Numbered from the stretch's first letter, positions 7,505 to 14,994 are shown. The stretch is DNA of 19,887 nt from an uncultured Bacillaceae bacterium (GCA_937951955.1 CALGAD010000063.1:1-19887), one strand, 5' to 3'. Notes: generated by a model from the sequence alone, not told the origin. A program made the numbers and translations.

Positions 7505-7981
7505 TTATTTCTCATACGACCATAAAATCGTCCATTCATAATCCTCCAGATGGCAGTATACGTCTTGATGGATGACAAAATTACCGTATTTGCCTTGAAA
7601 AGTCATGGTGATCGGGATTTTATATACATCGTGTAGAACGGGAGCATTATTATCCATCTGCCATTCCTTTATATATTCCGGTTTACCATAATTAACGGTA
7701 AAAGTTTCTACAGCAAAATGGTTTAAAAACACATGGGCACGGTCTTGTATATAATGCCCTTTTGTGAACTTTTCTTTCATCAAGGGATGAAACATTTCCC
7801 ACGATTCGGCAAAATTCCCGTCCATCTCAAATTCATAAAAATCCTGGACAGCTTGTAGTGCTTCTTTTTCCGGGCTAAAAAAAAGAGCACGCACAGTCAA
7901 AATAATAATCAGTATCACGAGAGCAACTGTCCCGATGAGAGTGGTCAATTTAATCCGTTGCAACAGGCGAAAACGATACAT
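7505..7981 (-). CDS. Membrane-anchored protein of unknown function, possibly NTF2-like
   Basis: This 158-residue protein has a short basic cytoplasmic N-terminus and one transmembrane helix (about residues 11-33). The extracytoplasmic domain is rich in aromatic and acidic residues. The pattern (ALQAVQDFYEFEMDGNFAESWEMFHPLMKEKF early, beta-like strands such as VYKIPITMTFQGKYG later) suggests a small alpha+beta NTF2/DUF4878-like fold, but no family was recognised securely. No lipobox cysteine is present. The ATG is preceded by AAAGGGGATC. It is divergent from the NTPase gene, with a 168-base gap, and convergent with coaW. Confidence 0.75.
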   Translation of the reverse strand: MYRFRLLQRIKLTTLIGTVALVILIIILTVRALFFSPEKEALQAVQDFYEFEMDGNFAESWEMFHPLMKEKFTKGHYIQDRAHVFLNHFAVETFTVNYGKPEYIKEWQMDNNAPVLHDVYKIPITMTFQGKYGNFVIHQDVYCHLEDYEWTILWSYEK

Positions 7982-8149
7982 GAAAGATCCCCTTTGTCCA
8001 ATGTGCTTATTTCAATGTATGCGAAAAATACGGGTGATATTAGTTCGCGATTGGTAAGAAATACATATGCCCAAAATGGAACTTTTGCATACGATAATGG
8101 TAGTTGGAATTTGTTTCGTTTCTCGAAGTGGATTGAAGGAGTGGAAAAG

Positions 8150-9205
8150 ATGGAACATGTAGTGAACTATTATGCAGGAGGGAATACAGCAAAGGGATTT
8201 GTCCATTTTTTTGAATCGAATTTTCAGGAACTGGAACGTTTATTTATCTTAAAAGGCGGTCCGGGAACTGGAAAATCCACGCTGATGAAAGCGGTCGGTG
8301 CATACTGGGCAAATAAAGGGTATGCATTGGAATGGATCCATTGTTCATCCGATATCGGTTCGGTCGATGCGATATTGATACCGGAAATTCGTGCCGGGAT
8401 TGTAGACGGTACGGCCCCCCATATTATTGAACCGGCTTTACCGGGGATCGTTGATGATTACGTCAACTTAGGTGTGGCCTGGGACCGGAATAAACTCGTG
8501 CCCCATAAAGAAGAAATTCAGACTGTAAATGAAAAAATAAAAACTGCCTATCAAAATGCCTATCAAGATTTACATGAAGCGATGATGAATTTGACTCAAG
8601 AAAAAGGCAAAGAACCACTTGCCAAAATCGTCAAAATGGAAGAATGGTCGGAAGATTGGCTCAAGTCGTGGCTGCCAGAACAGGAATATTCGCACGTTCC
8701 CCGTAAGAAACAGCGCTTTTACGGTGCGTTTACCCCTGAGGGATTCCATCATTTTGCCCACGAATTAATAGGAAAAAGGAAACACCGCTTCTTTTTACAG
8801 GGGAGCTATCATATTAGCCGTATTTTAAAAAAAATCTCTCTGGCAGCAGTTGAAAAGGGCTATGATGTTGAAGTATATCACAGTGCTCTCGATCCAGACG
8901 AAATTGAAATGGTCATCATCCCCAAACTCGATATCTTGCTTTTTGATGTAACTTATTTTACCGAAGTTATCGTACGTAAAGAAAACGATCAATGGATCGA
9001 TTTCGGTGTGAATCATACAACCTTCCTGCATCAAGAACAAAATAAGCAAAAATTTGCCAGCGCTGCACAATATTTAGCCGAAACGAGTCGCTTGCGTAGC
9101 AAATTGGAAGGTTTTTATAAAGAAGCGATGGATTTTTCCATTGTGAATGAAATAGAAAGGGAAATCCAGGAAGAGTTTCACAAATTAGCGGATGCTAAAA
9201 ACTAG
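8150..9205 (+). CDS. P-loop NTPase with duplicated ATPase halves (PRK06851-like)
   Basis: This 351-residue cytoplasmic protein starts at ATG 8150, eight bases after AAGGAG; longer in-frame upstream sequence has no ribosome binding site. It consists of two related halves. The first carries a perfect Walker A, GGPGTGKST (36-44), then IHCSSD, a PEIRAGIVDGTAPH segment (78-91) and a helical stretch. The second half (about 205-275) repeats the pattern: a beta strand RFFLQGS, then GYDVEVYHSALD (237-248), MVIIPKLDILLFD (254-266). Its P-loop is degenerate: GSYHISRI lacks the GKS/T. The N-terminal motif NYYAGGNTAKGF and the duplicated layout are those of the PRK06851 family of uncharacterised Firmicutes nucleotide-binding proteins. 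The substrate is unknown. The gene appears monocistronic and ends before a long terminator hairpin. Confidence 0.82.
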   Translation: MEHVVNYYAGGNTAKGFVHFFESNFQELERLFILKGGPGTGKSTLMKAVGAYWANKGYALEWIHCSSDIGSVDAILIPEIRAGIVDGTAPHIIEPALPGIVDDYVNLGVAWDRNKLVPHKEEIQTVNEKIKTAYQNAYQDLHEAMMNLTQEKGKEPLAKIVKMEEWSEDWLKSWLPEQEYSHVPRKKQRFYGAFTPEGFHHFAHELIGKRKHRFFLQGSYHISRILKKISLAAVEKGYDVEVYHSALDPDEIEMVIIPKLDILLFDVTYFTEVIVRKENDQWIDFGVNHTTFLHQEQNKQKFASAAQYLAETSRLRSKLEGFYKEAMDFSIVNEIEREIQEEFHKLADAKN

Positions 9206-9299
9206 TGAAGAGAAATTTGCGTCCGTTACGGGACAAAGAAACTACACGCCATATTTGCATAAAAATAATGAATATACGCGGGGAAATTGAATCGCAATG

Positions 9300-9343
9300 A
9301 GCTGTTCTCAAGTCAAGAAATATGACTTTGGAACAGCTTTTTT
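9300..9343 (+). terminator. Intrinsic terminator downstream of the NTPase gene
   Basis: A 16-bp stem with one mismatch and one wobble (AGCTGTTCTCAAGTCA with TGACTTTGGAACAGCT) encloses a seven-base loop and is followed by TTTTT. It lies about 95 bases beyond the stop codon; the bases between hold no recognisable gene. Confidence 0.88.
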
Positions 9344-9447
9344 CATAACTTGTGCAAATAGAATCTGGCGGTACTCAAGTAATCAGTATATAATTTAGTT
9401 GAATCTTGAAAATTCCGTCAATTGCCGACAAGCTCGCCTCAGACAAA

Positions 9448-9461
9448 ATGACACGTGTCAT
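9448..9461. promoter_or_regulatory. Perfect 14-bp palindrome upstream of the DUF418/two-component operon
   Basis: ATGACACGTGTCAT is its own reverse complement. A GTCA...TGAC inverted pair overlaps its right side (about 9457-9475). It is centred about 95 bases upstream of the first start codon and about 60 bases upstream of a possible transcription start associated with TAAAAT (9508-9513), which lacks a good -35. That geometry suits a binding site for an activating NarL/DesR-type regulator, possibly the one encoded in the same operon (inference). Another TATAAT lies upstream at 9389-9394, also without a clear -35. Confidence 0.5.
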
Positions 9462-9494
9462 ATGAAAGTTGTGACGCCTGTGAATGGTGTTCAA

Positions 9495-9541
9495 ATCCCT
9501 TCCTGACTAAAATGATGATGGAATTTGTAAAAGGAAGGGAT
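9495..9541 (+). promoter_or_regulatory. Inverted repeat covering the ribosome binding site of the DUF418 gene
   Basis: ATCCCTTCCT (9495-9504) is perfectly complementary to AGGAAGGGAT (9532-9541), a 10-bp stem with a 27-base loop. The 3' arm contains the only credible Shine-Dalgarno sequence (GGAAGGG) for the gene starting at 9549. Folding would hide the site, so translation could depend on temperature or on a bound factor. This is inference from complementarity only. Confidence 0.45.
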
Positions 9542-9548
9542 GAAAGGT

Positions 9549-10655
9549 ATGAATAAGCGGATTCGAATACTCGATATTTTTCGCGGTTTTGCGGTATTAG
9601 GAACGCTCGGTACGAATATCTGGATATTTGCGTATTTAGGTGATTTACATTATACAACGACATTCGGAATTGGCGATCGCTGGGACTGGAATGATTTCCT
9701 CCGGATCTTGTTTTTGTTTTTTGTGAACGGGAAATTTTTAGGGATGCTGACGATCATGTTCGGGGTCGGGCTCGAATTAAAATATCAACAGGCACTCCGA
9801 AAAGGTATGCCGTGGCCCAAGACGTATTTATGGACGGCGTTTTTTCTTATCGGTGAAGGATTTCTTCATTTTCTTCTCGTGATGGAATATGACATCTTGA
9901 TGAGTTATGGAATCACCGCTATTCTCTGTGCCTTTGCCGTAAAGGGTGGTGAGCGTCGTATAGCAAAAACCATGGCGCTTACCGGTACGGTTCATGTTCT
10001 CTTTATCGTTCTCTTGTTTTTCACAGCTAATTTTTCTCTAGGAAGTTTTGCCGATGTTGTTCAGTTGTACCGGGAAGGCACATGGTTCGAGCAAATTCAT
10101 TATCGTCTGGAAAACTTTATCGTTCTGCGACTGGAGGCATTGATGATTATCCCGATGAATCTCTTTCTCTTTTTATTAGGAGTACGCCTCAAGCGAGCCG
10201 GTGCTTTTTGTTCCGATTTAAATGGGAAAAAAATCCGGCGGAAATTGGCTGTCATCGGGATTTTATTAGGGGTACCGCTCAATCTCTTGATCTTTGTTCC
10301 TAATGGCTCCTTCGATTTGACCGTTCGTTATTTATTCGCACCGCTCATGGCACTTGGCTATATGGGCATCATCAGTCTCCTTGTGGAAAAATGGCCCAAA
10401 CTGAAAATTTGGCATCTTCTTGAACAAGTTGGGAAAATGTCCTTAAGCATCTACATCATGCAAAACATCATCTGTTCGGTTCTCTTTTATGGTTGGGGCT
10501 TTGCCCTCGGTCGCAAGCTCGACTCCTTAAACGTGATGGTGCTCTGGGGCGCGATTTGTATCTTACAAATCTTTTTCAGCTTAAGATGGTTTAAAAGATT
10601 CCGTCTCGGACCGATGGAAACGGTACGGAAAGGAGTACTGGGCTTATTAACATAG
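9549..10655 (+). CDS. DUF418 family polytopic membrane protein
   Basis: This protein of about 368 residues has roughly eight to ten hydrophobic segments. The N-terminus RIRILDIFRGFAVLGTLGTNIWIF carries the LD..RGFA.LG pattern seen in DUF418/YeiB-type proteins, which are distantly related to membrane acyltransferases. The C-terminal GKMSLSIYIMQNIICSVLFYGWG matches the DUF418 domain proper. Length is within the usual range. ATG 9549 is chosen; ATG 9540 is in frame but lies directly on the Shine-Dalgarno site. It is the first gene of an operon with a DesK-like kinase (18 bases downstream) and a DesR-like regulator. This suggests a membrane or envelope function that is sensed or controlled by that pair. 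Substrate and reaction are unknown. Confidence 0.85.
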   Translation: MNKRIRILDIFRGFAVLGTLGTNIWIFAYLGDLHYTTTFGIGDRWDWNDFLRILFLFFVNGKFLGMLTIMFGVGLELKYQQALRKGMPWPKTYLWTAFFLIGEGFLHFLLVMEYDILMSYGITAILCAFAVKGGERRIAKTMALTGTVHVLFIVLLFFTANFSLGSFADVVQLYREGTWFEQIHYRLENFIVLRLEALMIIPMNLFLFLLGVRLKRAGAFCSDLNGKKIRRKLAVIGILLGVPLNLLIFVPNGSFDLTVRYLFAPLMALGYMGIISLLVEKWPKLKIWHLLEQVGKMSLSIYIMQNIICSVLFYGWGFALGRKLDSLNVMVLWGAICILQIFFSLRWFKRFRLGPMETVRKGVLGLLT

Positions 10656-10673
10656 GAAAGAGTTGGGGAATCT

Positions 10674-11795
10674 ATGTTTCGGAAAATTTATCCGCCCGAT
10701 CAAATCCAGAACTATTTACTCATTGATCTCTGGGTCATGATCCTTTTTCTTTATAATGTTCTTTTTAAAAGCGAAACTGACTCGGTTCTGCTGAAACTTT
10801 TTCTCGCTGGATTGTTTCTTGTAGCCTATTTTTTCGGACTGTGGTTGCGCGATTTACGCGTGCTTATTCCGGTAATTGTTGGATTTAGTGTTATTGCCTT
10901 TGCCGCTCACCTGATTAACTATCCGATTCTTCTTTTCGGTATTATTTTTTGTGATTTTTTAGGCCGGGCGGAACGAAAGATTTATATTCCAGTCGGGATT
11001 GCCTCCATCTTTATCATCTTTCTCTTGTTCATCTCGTTTAAAGGAGGAATTGTCTTTATTCGGGCACATCCGTTTTTGCTTCCGATTATGATTTTGGAAC
11101 TGATTTACCCGGTTGCGATCCATATACGTGAAAAAACAAAAAAGCTAGAGGAAGAACTGGCAAAAGCAAATGAGCTCGTTGAAAAATTGATCCAAGAGGA
11201 AGAAAGAAACCGCATTGCCCGCGATCTCCATGATACATTAGGTCAGACATTAACGATGATCAAATTAAAAAGTGAACTGGCCGAACGATTTATTGAGGTA
11301 CAGCCCGAACGGGCAAAAAAAGAACTCCATGACATTGTCCGGACTTCTCGGCTTGCCATCCAGCAAGTGCGGGAAGCCGTTTACGGTATGACCTACGTTC
11401 CTTTAAAAGAAGAAATTCAAGATGCAAAAGAATTACTCTCCTCTGCAGCAATCACGGCTTCTGTCGAATATTCTGATGCGGTGCCGGATCTGTCTGCCAA
11501 AGTGGAAACGATGATTGCCTTATCGATTCGTGAAGCGATCACCAATGTTATCCGACATAGCCGGGCGAAAACATGCCTGATACGTCTCGATTATCACGAA
11601 GGATTGTTGAAAGTAACGATTCAAGACGATGGCATCGGCTTCAGTGAAAACGTAAAAGTAGGCACGGGCATTCAATCGATTAAAGAAAGAATCCAAAATA
11701 TCCAGGGGCATGTCTTAATCGAGAGCGAAAAAGAAAAGGGAACAAGGGTCTATATGGAAATCCCTCTTTCAAAGGAAGGTGAAGAGCCGGTATGA
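10674..11795 (+). CDS. DesK-like sensor histidine kinase
   Basis: This 373-residue kinase has an N-terminal block of about five transmembrane helices (residues 15-150) without a large extracellular loop. A coiled-coil linker rich in Glu and Lys (152-180) leads to the dimerisation/phosphoacceptor domain RIARDLHDTLGQ with H186, then an HATPase domain (N box REAITNVIRHS around 286-296, G box DDGIGF 318-323). The H-box type (RDLHDTLGQ), topology and length closely parallel B. subtilis DesK (370 aa, His188), the thermosensor that monitors membrane thickness. The gene overlaps the response regulator gene by four bases (ATGA), so translation is coupled. No fatty acid desaturase gene is in the window, so it may be a DesK paralogue (YvfT type) rather than DesK itself. 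Confidence 0.88.
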   Translation: MFRKIYPPDQIQNYLLIDLWVMILFLYNVLFKSETDSVLLKLFLAGLFLVAYFFGLWLRDLRVLIPVIVGFSVIAFAAHLINYPILLFGIIFCDFLGRAERKIYIPVGIASIFIIFLLFISFKGGIVFIRAHPFLLPIMILELIYPVAIHIREKTKKLEEELAKANELVEKLIQEEERNRIARDLHDTLGQTLTMIKLKSELAERFIEVQPERAKKELHDIVRTSRLAIQQVREAVYGMTYVPLKEEIQDAKELLSSAAITASVEYSDAVPDLSAKVETMIALSIREAITNVIRHSRAKTCLIRLDYHEGLLKVTIQDDGIGFSENVKVGTGIQSIKERIQNIQGHVLIESEKEKGTRVYMEIPLSKEGEEPV

Positions 11796-12394
11796 AAATT
11801 GTCATCGCCGAAGATCAGCAAATGCTCAGGGAAGCATTAACGACATTATTACAATTAGAAGGGGATATCGAAGTGGTGGCGGAAGTTGCCGATGGGGATT
11901 CTGCCTGGGAAGCCATCACCCGCTATCAACCGGATATTTGTTTATTAGATATTGAAATGCCGATCATGAACGGTTTAGAATTGGCAAGAAAAATCCGCAG
12001 CCTTTCGTCGTCGATGAAAATCATCATTGTGACGACCTTTGCCCGTCCCGGATATTTAGAGCAGGCTATTGAATTACAAGTGGAGGGTTATTTATTGAAG
12101 GATGAACCGATTGATTTTTTAATCGATGCCATCCGCAGGGTTGCCAGGGGGGAGCGGGTGATGAGTCCGGAGCTGGCTAAAACGATGCTCCATTGGGAAA
12201 AAAATCCGCTTACGGAAAGAGAAATCGATGTCTTGCGCCTTGCCAATAAAGGGATGACAACAGAACAAATCAGTAAATCATTATATTTATCAAAAGGAAC
12301 CGTTCGCAACTATTTATCTTCTGCGATTCAAAAGCTCGGTGTCGAAACGCGGCAACAGGCATTAAAAAAAGCCCTGGATAAGGGCTGGATATAA
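11792..12394 (+). CDS. DesR-like NarL/LuxR-family response regulator
   Basis: This 200-residue regulator has a receiver domain with an acidic pocket (E7, D8), phosphoacceptor D53 in LLDIEMP, Thr81/82 in TTFARPGY and Lys103 in YLLKDEP. A LuxR-type helix-turn-helix follows (about 139-195, NPLTEREIDVLRLANKGM through GTVRNYLSSAIQKL). The segments AEDQQMLREAL, TTFARPGY and GTVRNY are notably DesR-like, and the length matches (199 aa). The start codon overlaps the kinase stop. Phosphorylated DesR dimers bind inverted repeats to activate transcription; a perfect palindrome lies upstream of this operon. The true target genes are not known from this window. Confidence 0.9.
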   Translation: MKIVIAEDQQMLREALTTLLQLEGDIEVVAEVADGDSAWEAITRYQPDICLLDIEMPIMNGLELARKIRSLSSSMKIIIVTTFARPGYLEQAIELQVEGYLLKDEPIDFLIDAIRRVARGERVMSPELAKTMLHWEKNPLTEREIDVLRLANKGMTTEQISKSLYLSKGTVRNYLSSAIQKLGVETRQQALKKALDKGWI

Positions 12395-12413
12395 ATGCTA
12401 TGGTTTTGCTTTG

Positions 12414-12442
12414 AAAATCGTTCATTTTTGACTGATTTTTTT
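12414..12442 (+). terminator. Intrinsic terminator after the response regulator gene
   Basis: An 11-bp stem with one mismatch and one wobble (AAAATCGTTCA with TGACTGATTTT) around a TTTT loop is followed by further T residues. It lies in the 58-base gap between the convergent regulator and MscS genes; its A-rich left arm could also help stop minus-strand transcription. Confidence 0.7.
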
Positions 12443-12452
12443 CCGTGGCAGT

Positions 12453-13541
12453 CTATTCGACTTGCCGGCTTTTTTCTTGATCTCTTAAACGGTCCGTATC
12501 TACATAGAGAACTTGTGCAGGGTAGGCAAGTTTGATTCCTTCTTCAGCCAATATCTCCAGTATTTTTAGATTCATTTCTTGTTTGATGTCTAAATATTCA
12601 CCCCAAACGGTCGTATTCGTAAAAAAGTAAAGAAACAGGTCGAAGCTGCTTTCGCCAAACTGGTCAAATTTCACGAAAATCGTCTCTTTATGAATGTCGG
12701 GGTGATTTTCCAGTAGATCTTTGATCCGCTGTACAGCGGTTTTTATTTTTTCCGGTGGTGTTTCAAAATCGAGGCGTAAATAAAATTTAACTCTTCTTTT
12801 TTTCATTTTACTCCAGTTTGTTATGTTCTCATTGGCGAGCGTAGAGTTGGGAACTGTAACAAGGGCATTTTCGAAGGTGCGGATTCTCGTGGAGCGGAGT
12901 GTAATTTCTTCCACGGTTCCTTCAACACTCGGTGTTAAAATCCAGTCCCCGATTTGAAATGTCTTTTCAAAGATGATGACAAATCCGCCGATGAGATTTT
13001 TAATCGTATCCTGTGCCGCCAGCGAGATAGCAAGGCCACCGAGCCCGAGTCCTGCCAGGAATCCCTGTAAGTTAATACCGAGTTTATCCAGGATTGCGAT
13101 CAGCCCGATGGATATGACGATGAATCGCAAGCTGTTGGATAGTAAAGATATTAACGTCTGATCTAGCTGCCAGTTCAGGCGTTTTTTTAATGAACTGAAA
13201 ATCACAGATGTTGACCCGGTAAAATTGTAAAATCCCCATGTGATTAAAATGATGATCATAATGCTAAACAGATCCCGGTACATTGGACTGATCGTTTCGA
13301 AAAAATAAAAATAGGAAGAAATATAAATCCCGATAACGACAAATAACCAGCTGATTGGTTTTTCGAATGCTTCCCACACTTTTGAAATAATCCCGTCCGG
13401 CGATTTCCTTAAAATTCTTAAAATGAACTTGAATAAATATTTCGTGAAAATCTTCCGAAAGAGGAGAAAAAGCAGGAAGATCCCAATACCTGTTGCGACT
13501 TCTATTAAACGTTCGTTTTCGAACAAAATGTTCCAATTCAT
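12453..13541 (-). CDS. MscS-family mechanosensitive ion channel (YhdY-like)
   Basis: This 362-residue channel relieves hypo-osmotic pressure. Transmembrane helices lie at about 12-31, 62-81, 90-108 and 134-152. The pore helix is glycine- and alanine-rich (FLAGLGLGGLAISLAAQDTI, 161-180), continuing into NLIGGFVIIFEKTFQIGDWI. The MscS beta domain follows (about 195-250, with RSTRIRTFENALVTVPNS), then a C-terminal alpha/beta vestibule. It has two more N-terminal helices than minimal E. coli MscS, and its length is close to B. subtilis YhdY. The ATG is preceded by GAGGGAG at slightly long spacing. It appears monocistronic and divergent from the thioesterase gene. Confidence 0.92.
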   Translation of the reverse strand: MNWNILFENERLIEVATGIGIFLLFLLFRKIFTKYLFKFILRILRKSPDGIISKVWEAFEKPISWLFVVIGIYISSYFYFFETISPMYRDLFSIMIIILITWGFYNFTGSTSVIFSSLKKRLNWQLDQTLISLLSNSLRFIVISIGLIAILDKLGINLQGFLAGLGLGGLAISLAAQDTIKNLIGGFVIIFEKTFQIGDWILTPSVEGTVEEITLRSTRIRTFENALVTVPNSTLANENITNWSKMKKRRVKFYLRLDFETPPEKIKTAVQRIKDLLENHPDIHKETIFVKFDQFGESSFDLFLYFFTNTTVWGEYLDIKQEMNLKILEILAEEGIKLAYPAQVLYVDTDRLRDQEKSRQVE

Positions 13542-13675
13542 ACAAAAATACTCCCTCGTACAATATTTTTTCTTATACGATCTTCTGCATAGATAAGTGT
13601 ATCATAAGTTTACAAACTCCTTCTATAGTATTTTGACAATGAGATATGCTATTTCTAGCAAGTTTTCCAGCACTT

Positions 13676-13684
13676 TGCTATAAT
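13676..13684 (+). promoter_or_regulatory. Extended -10 promoter for the thioesterase-tag pair
   Basis: TGCTATAAT is a perfect extended -10 element. No good -35 is spaced for it, which extended -10 promoters can tolerate. A TTGACA at 13633-13638 lies too far upstream for this -10 but has TAGCAA 17 bases on. The expected start near 13691 leaves a leader of only about 14 bases containing the ribosome binding site. Confidence 0.5.
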
Positions 13685-13704
13685 CGCTTCGAGGTGAAGG
13701 ACAG

Positions 13705-14232
13705 GTGCAACGAGATAAAGTTTATATGAAAGATACGATAGCCATCAAAACAGCCCGGGTTTTTCCCCAGGATACAAATTCCCACGGGACATTGTTTGGT
13801 GGGAAATTAATGGCATATATCGATGATATTGCCTCGATTTCGGCATCCAAACTTTGCCGCTCATCGCTAGTCACCGCATCGATCGATTCGGTCGATTTTA
13901 TCCGTCCGATTCGCGAAAATGACGCGGTAACTTTAGAGGCGATGGTTACCTGGACAGGAAGGACTTCGATGGAAGTATTGGTGAAAGTAACGACAGAAAA
14001 TTTAATGAACGGCAAAAAAGAAATGGCCGCAATTTCCTTTTTAACTTTTGTTGCTCTTGATGAGTCGGGGAAGCCAAAACCCGTACCAAAGGTTATTCCA
14101 TTAACGGAACGGGAAAAATGGTTGAATGAAACGGGTGAAAAACGTGCAAATATGCGGAAGGCAAGGAAAAGAGAGAGCGAAGAATTAATTAAGTTTTTAT
14201 CCTCAGATGAAGGAAGGGCGAACGATTCGTGA
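13705..14232 (+). CDS. Acyl-CoA thioesterase, hotdog fold (YkhA/YciA-like)
   Basis: This 175-residue thioesterase hydrolyses acyl-CoA to free fatty acid and CoA. The signature NSHGTLFGGKLMAYIDDIASISASKL (about residues 26-51) contains the conserved HG.LFGG..M.WID-type active-site pattern, including Asp in YIDD. SVDFIRPIRENDAV and the later TFVALDESGKPKPVP match the family. A basic C-terminal tail (about 145-165) is typical of the Bacillus forms; length is near B. subtilis YkhA (172 aa). The GTG start at 13705 follows GAGGTGAAGGA; ATG 13726 is in frame but has a poorer site. The stop overlaps the start of the glycosylase gene by four bases. Confidence 0.9.
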   Translation: MQRDKVYMKDTIAIKTARVFPQDTNSHGTLFGGKLMAYIDDIASISASKLCRSSLVTASIDSVDFIRPIRENDAVTLEAMVTWTGRTSMEVLVKVTTENLMNGKKEMAAISFLTFVALDESGKPKPVPKVIPLTEREKWLNETGEKRANMRKARKRESEELIKFLSSDEGRANDS

Positions 14233-14807
14233 AGAAAAAACGCTGTCAATGGGTGACCGATGACCCCATTTACATCGATTATCATGATCATGAATGGGGC
14301 CGGCCCGTTTATGATGACCGTCGATTTTTCGAGATGTTGACATTGGAGGGAGCGCAGGCTGGCTTAAGCTGGATTACGATATTAAAACGCCGGGAAAACT
14401 ACTGGGAAGCCTTTGATCAATTTGATTTTCACAAAATTGCATCATACGATGAAAATCGAATTCAGGAATTGTTAAAAAATGACGGCATTATTCGTCATGA
14501 GCGAAAAATTCGCTCGGTTGTGAAGAACGCCCGGCATTTTATTGAAATTCGCAACGAATACGGTTCCTTTTCGGAATATATTTGGAGCTTCGTTGATGGT
14601 CAGCCAATTATCAATTATTGGAAAGAAAGCAAAGATGTTCCGCAAAGTACACCATTAAGTGAAAAAATTAGTAAAGATCTGAAAAAAAGAGGATTTACTT
14701 TCGTCGGTCCCGTTATCATCTATTCCTTTTTACAGGCTACCGGAATTATCAATGATCACGAAGTCGGCTGTTTTTGCCATCCTAATAATCAAAAAAATAA
14801 CAAGTAA
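14229..14807 (+). CDS. tag: DNA-3-methyladenine glycosylase I (Tag)
   Basis: This 192-residue enzyme removes 3-methyladenine from alkylated DNA in base excision repair. The residues expected from E. coli Tag are present: zinc ligands C6 and H19 near the N-terminus and H177 and C181 near the C-terminus (NDHEVGCFCH), catalytic Glu40 in LTLEGAQAGLSW, and Trp48. KKRGFTFVGPVIIYSFLQA is also family-typical. The start codon is GTG within the overlap GTGA with the thioesterase stop, so translation is probably coupled to it. A terminator overlaps the stop codon. Confidence 0.95.
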   Translation: MKKKRCQWVTDDPIYIDYHDHEWGRPVYDDRRFFEMLTLEGAQAGLSWITILKRRENYWEAFDQFDFHKIASYDENRIQELLKNDGIIRHERKIRSVVKNARHFIEIRNEYGSFSEYIWSFVDGQPIINYWKESKDVPQSTPLSEKISKDLKKRGFTFVGPVIIYSFLQATGIINDHEVGCFCHPNNQKNNK

Positions 14808-14838
14808 TCATCAAAATAAAAACGTTACTTGTTTTTTG
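14799..14838 (+). terminator. Intrinsic terminator overlapping the tag stop codon
   Basis: AACAAGTAA (14799-14807, including the TAA stop) pairs perfectly with TTACTTGTT (14825-14833) and is followed by a run of T. The hairpin begins inside the last codons of tag. Confidence 0.85.
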
Positions 14839-14882
14839 AGGAATAATAGAATTAGGATCGTAGCCAATCATTCACTGCCCTG

Positions 14883-14894
14883 TTCCAGCTGGAA
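14883..14894. repeat. 12-bp palindrome TTCCAGCTGGAA
   Basis: This is a perfect self-complementary 12-mer in the gap between tag and the histidine-rich protein gene, about 100 bases upstream of that gene. Role unknown; it could be an operator or chance. Confidence 0.4.
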
Positions 14895-14947
14895 AGTAGT
14901 AGAATGGGTGACAACCCAGATTCGAATAAGTCATGCACCTAAAGGCG

Positions 14948-14973
14948 TTTTCATCATATGCATATGATGAAAA
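14948..14973. promoter_or_regulatory. Perfect 26-bp palindrome directly upstream of the His-rich gene
   Basis: The half-site TTTTCATCATATG is followed immediately by its exact reverse complement. It ends seven bases before the AAGGAGG of the downstream gene, so it lies in the promoter/leader region. As DNA it is a plausible operator for a dimeric regulator, and as RNA a stem just before the ribosome binding site. No clear sigma-A promoter is visible nearby. Confidence 0.6.
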
Positions 14974-14994
14974 TACATTTAAGGAGGAATCGAG

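Noticed and set aside
13722..14291. Minus-strand frame of 189 codons opposite the thioesterase gene
   Set aside because: Antisense to two well supported overlapping genes, no ribosome binding site, and an unconvincing Ser/Phe-rich composition.
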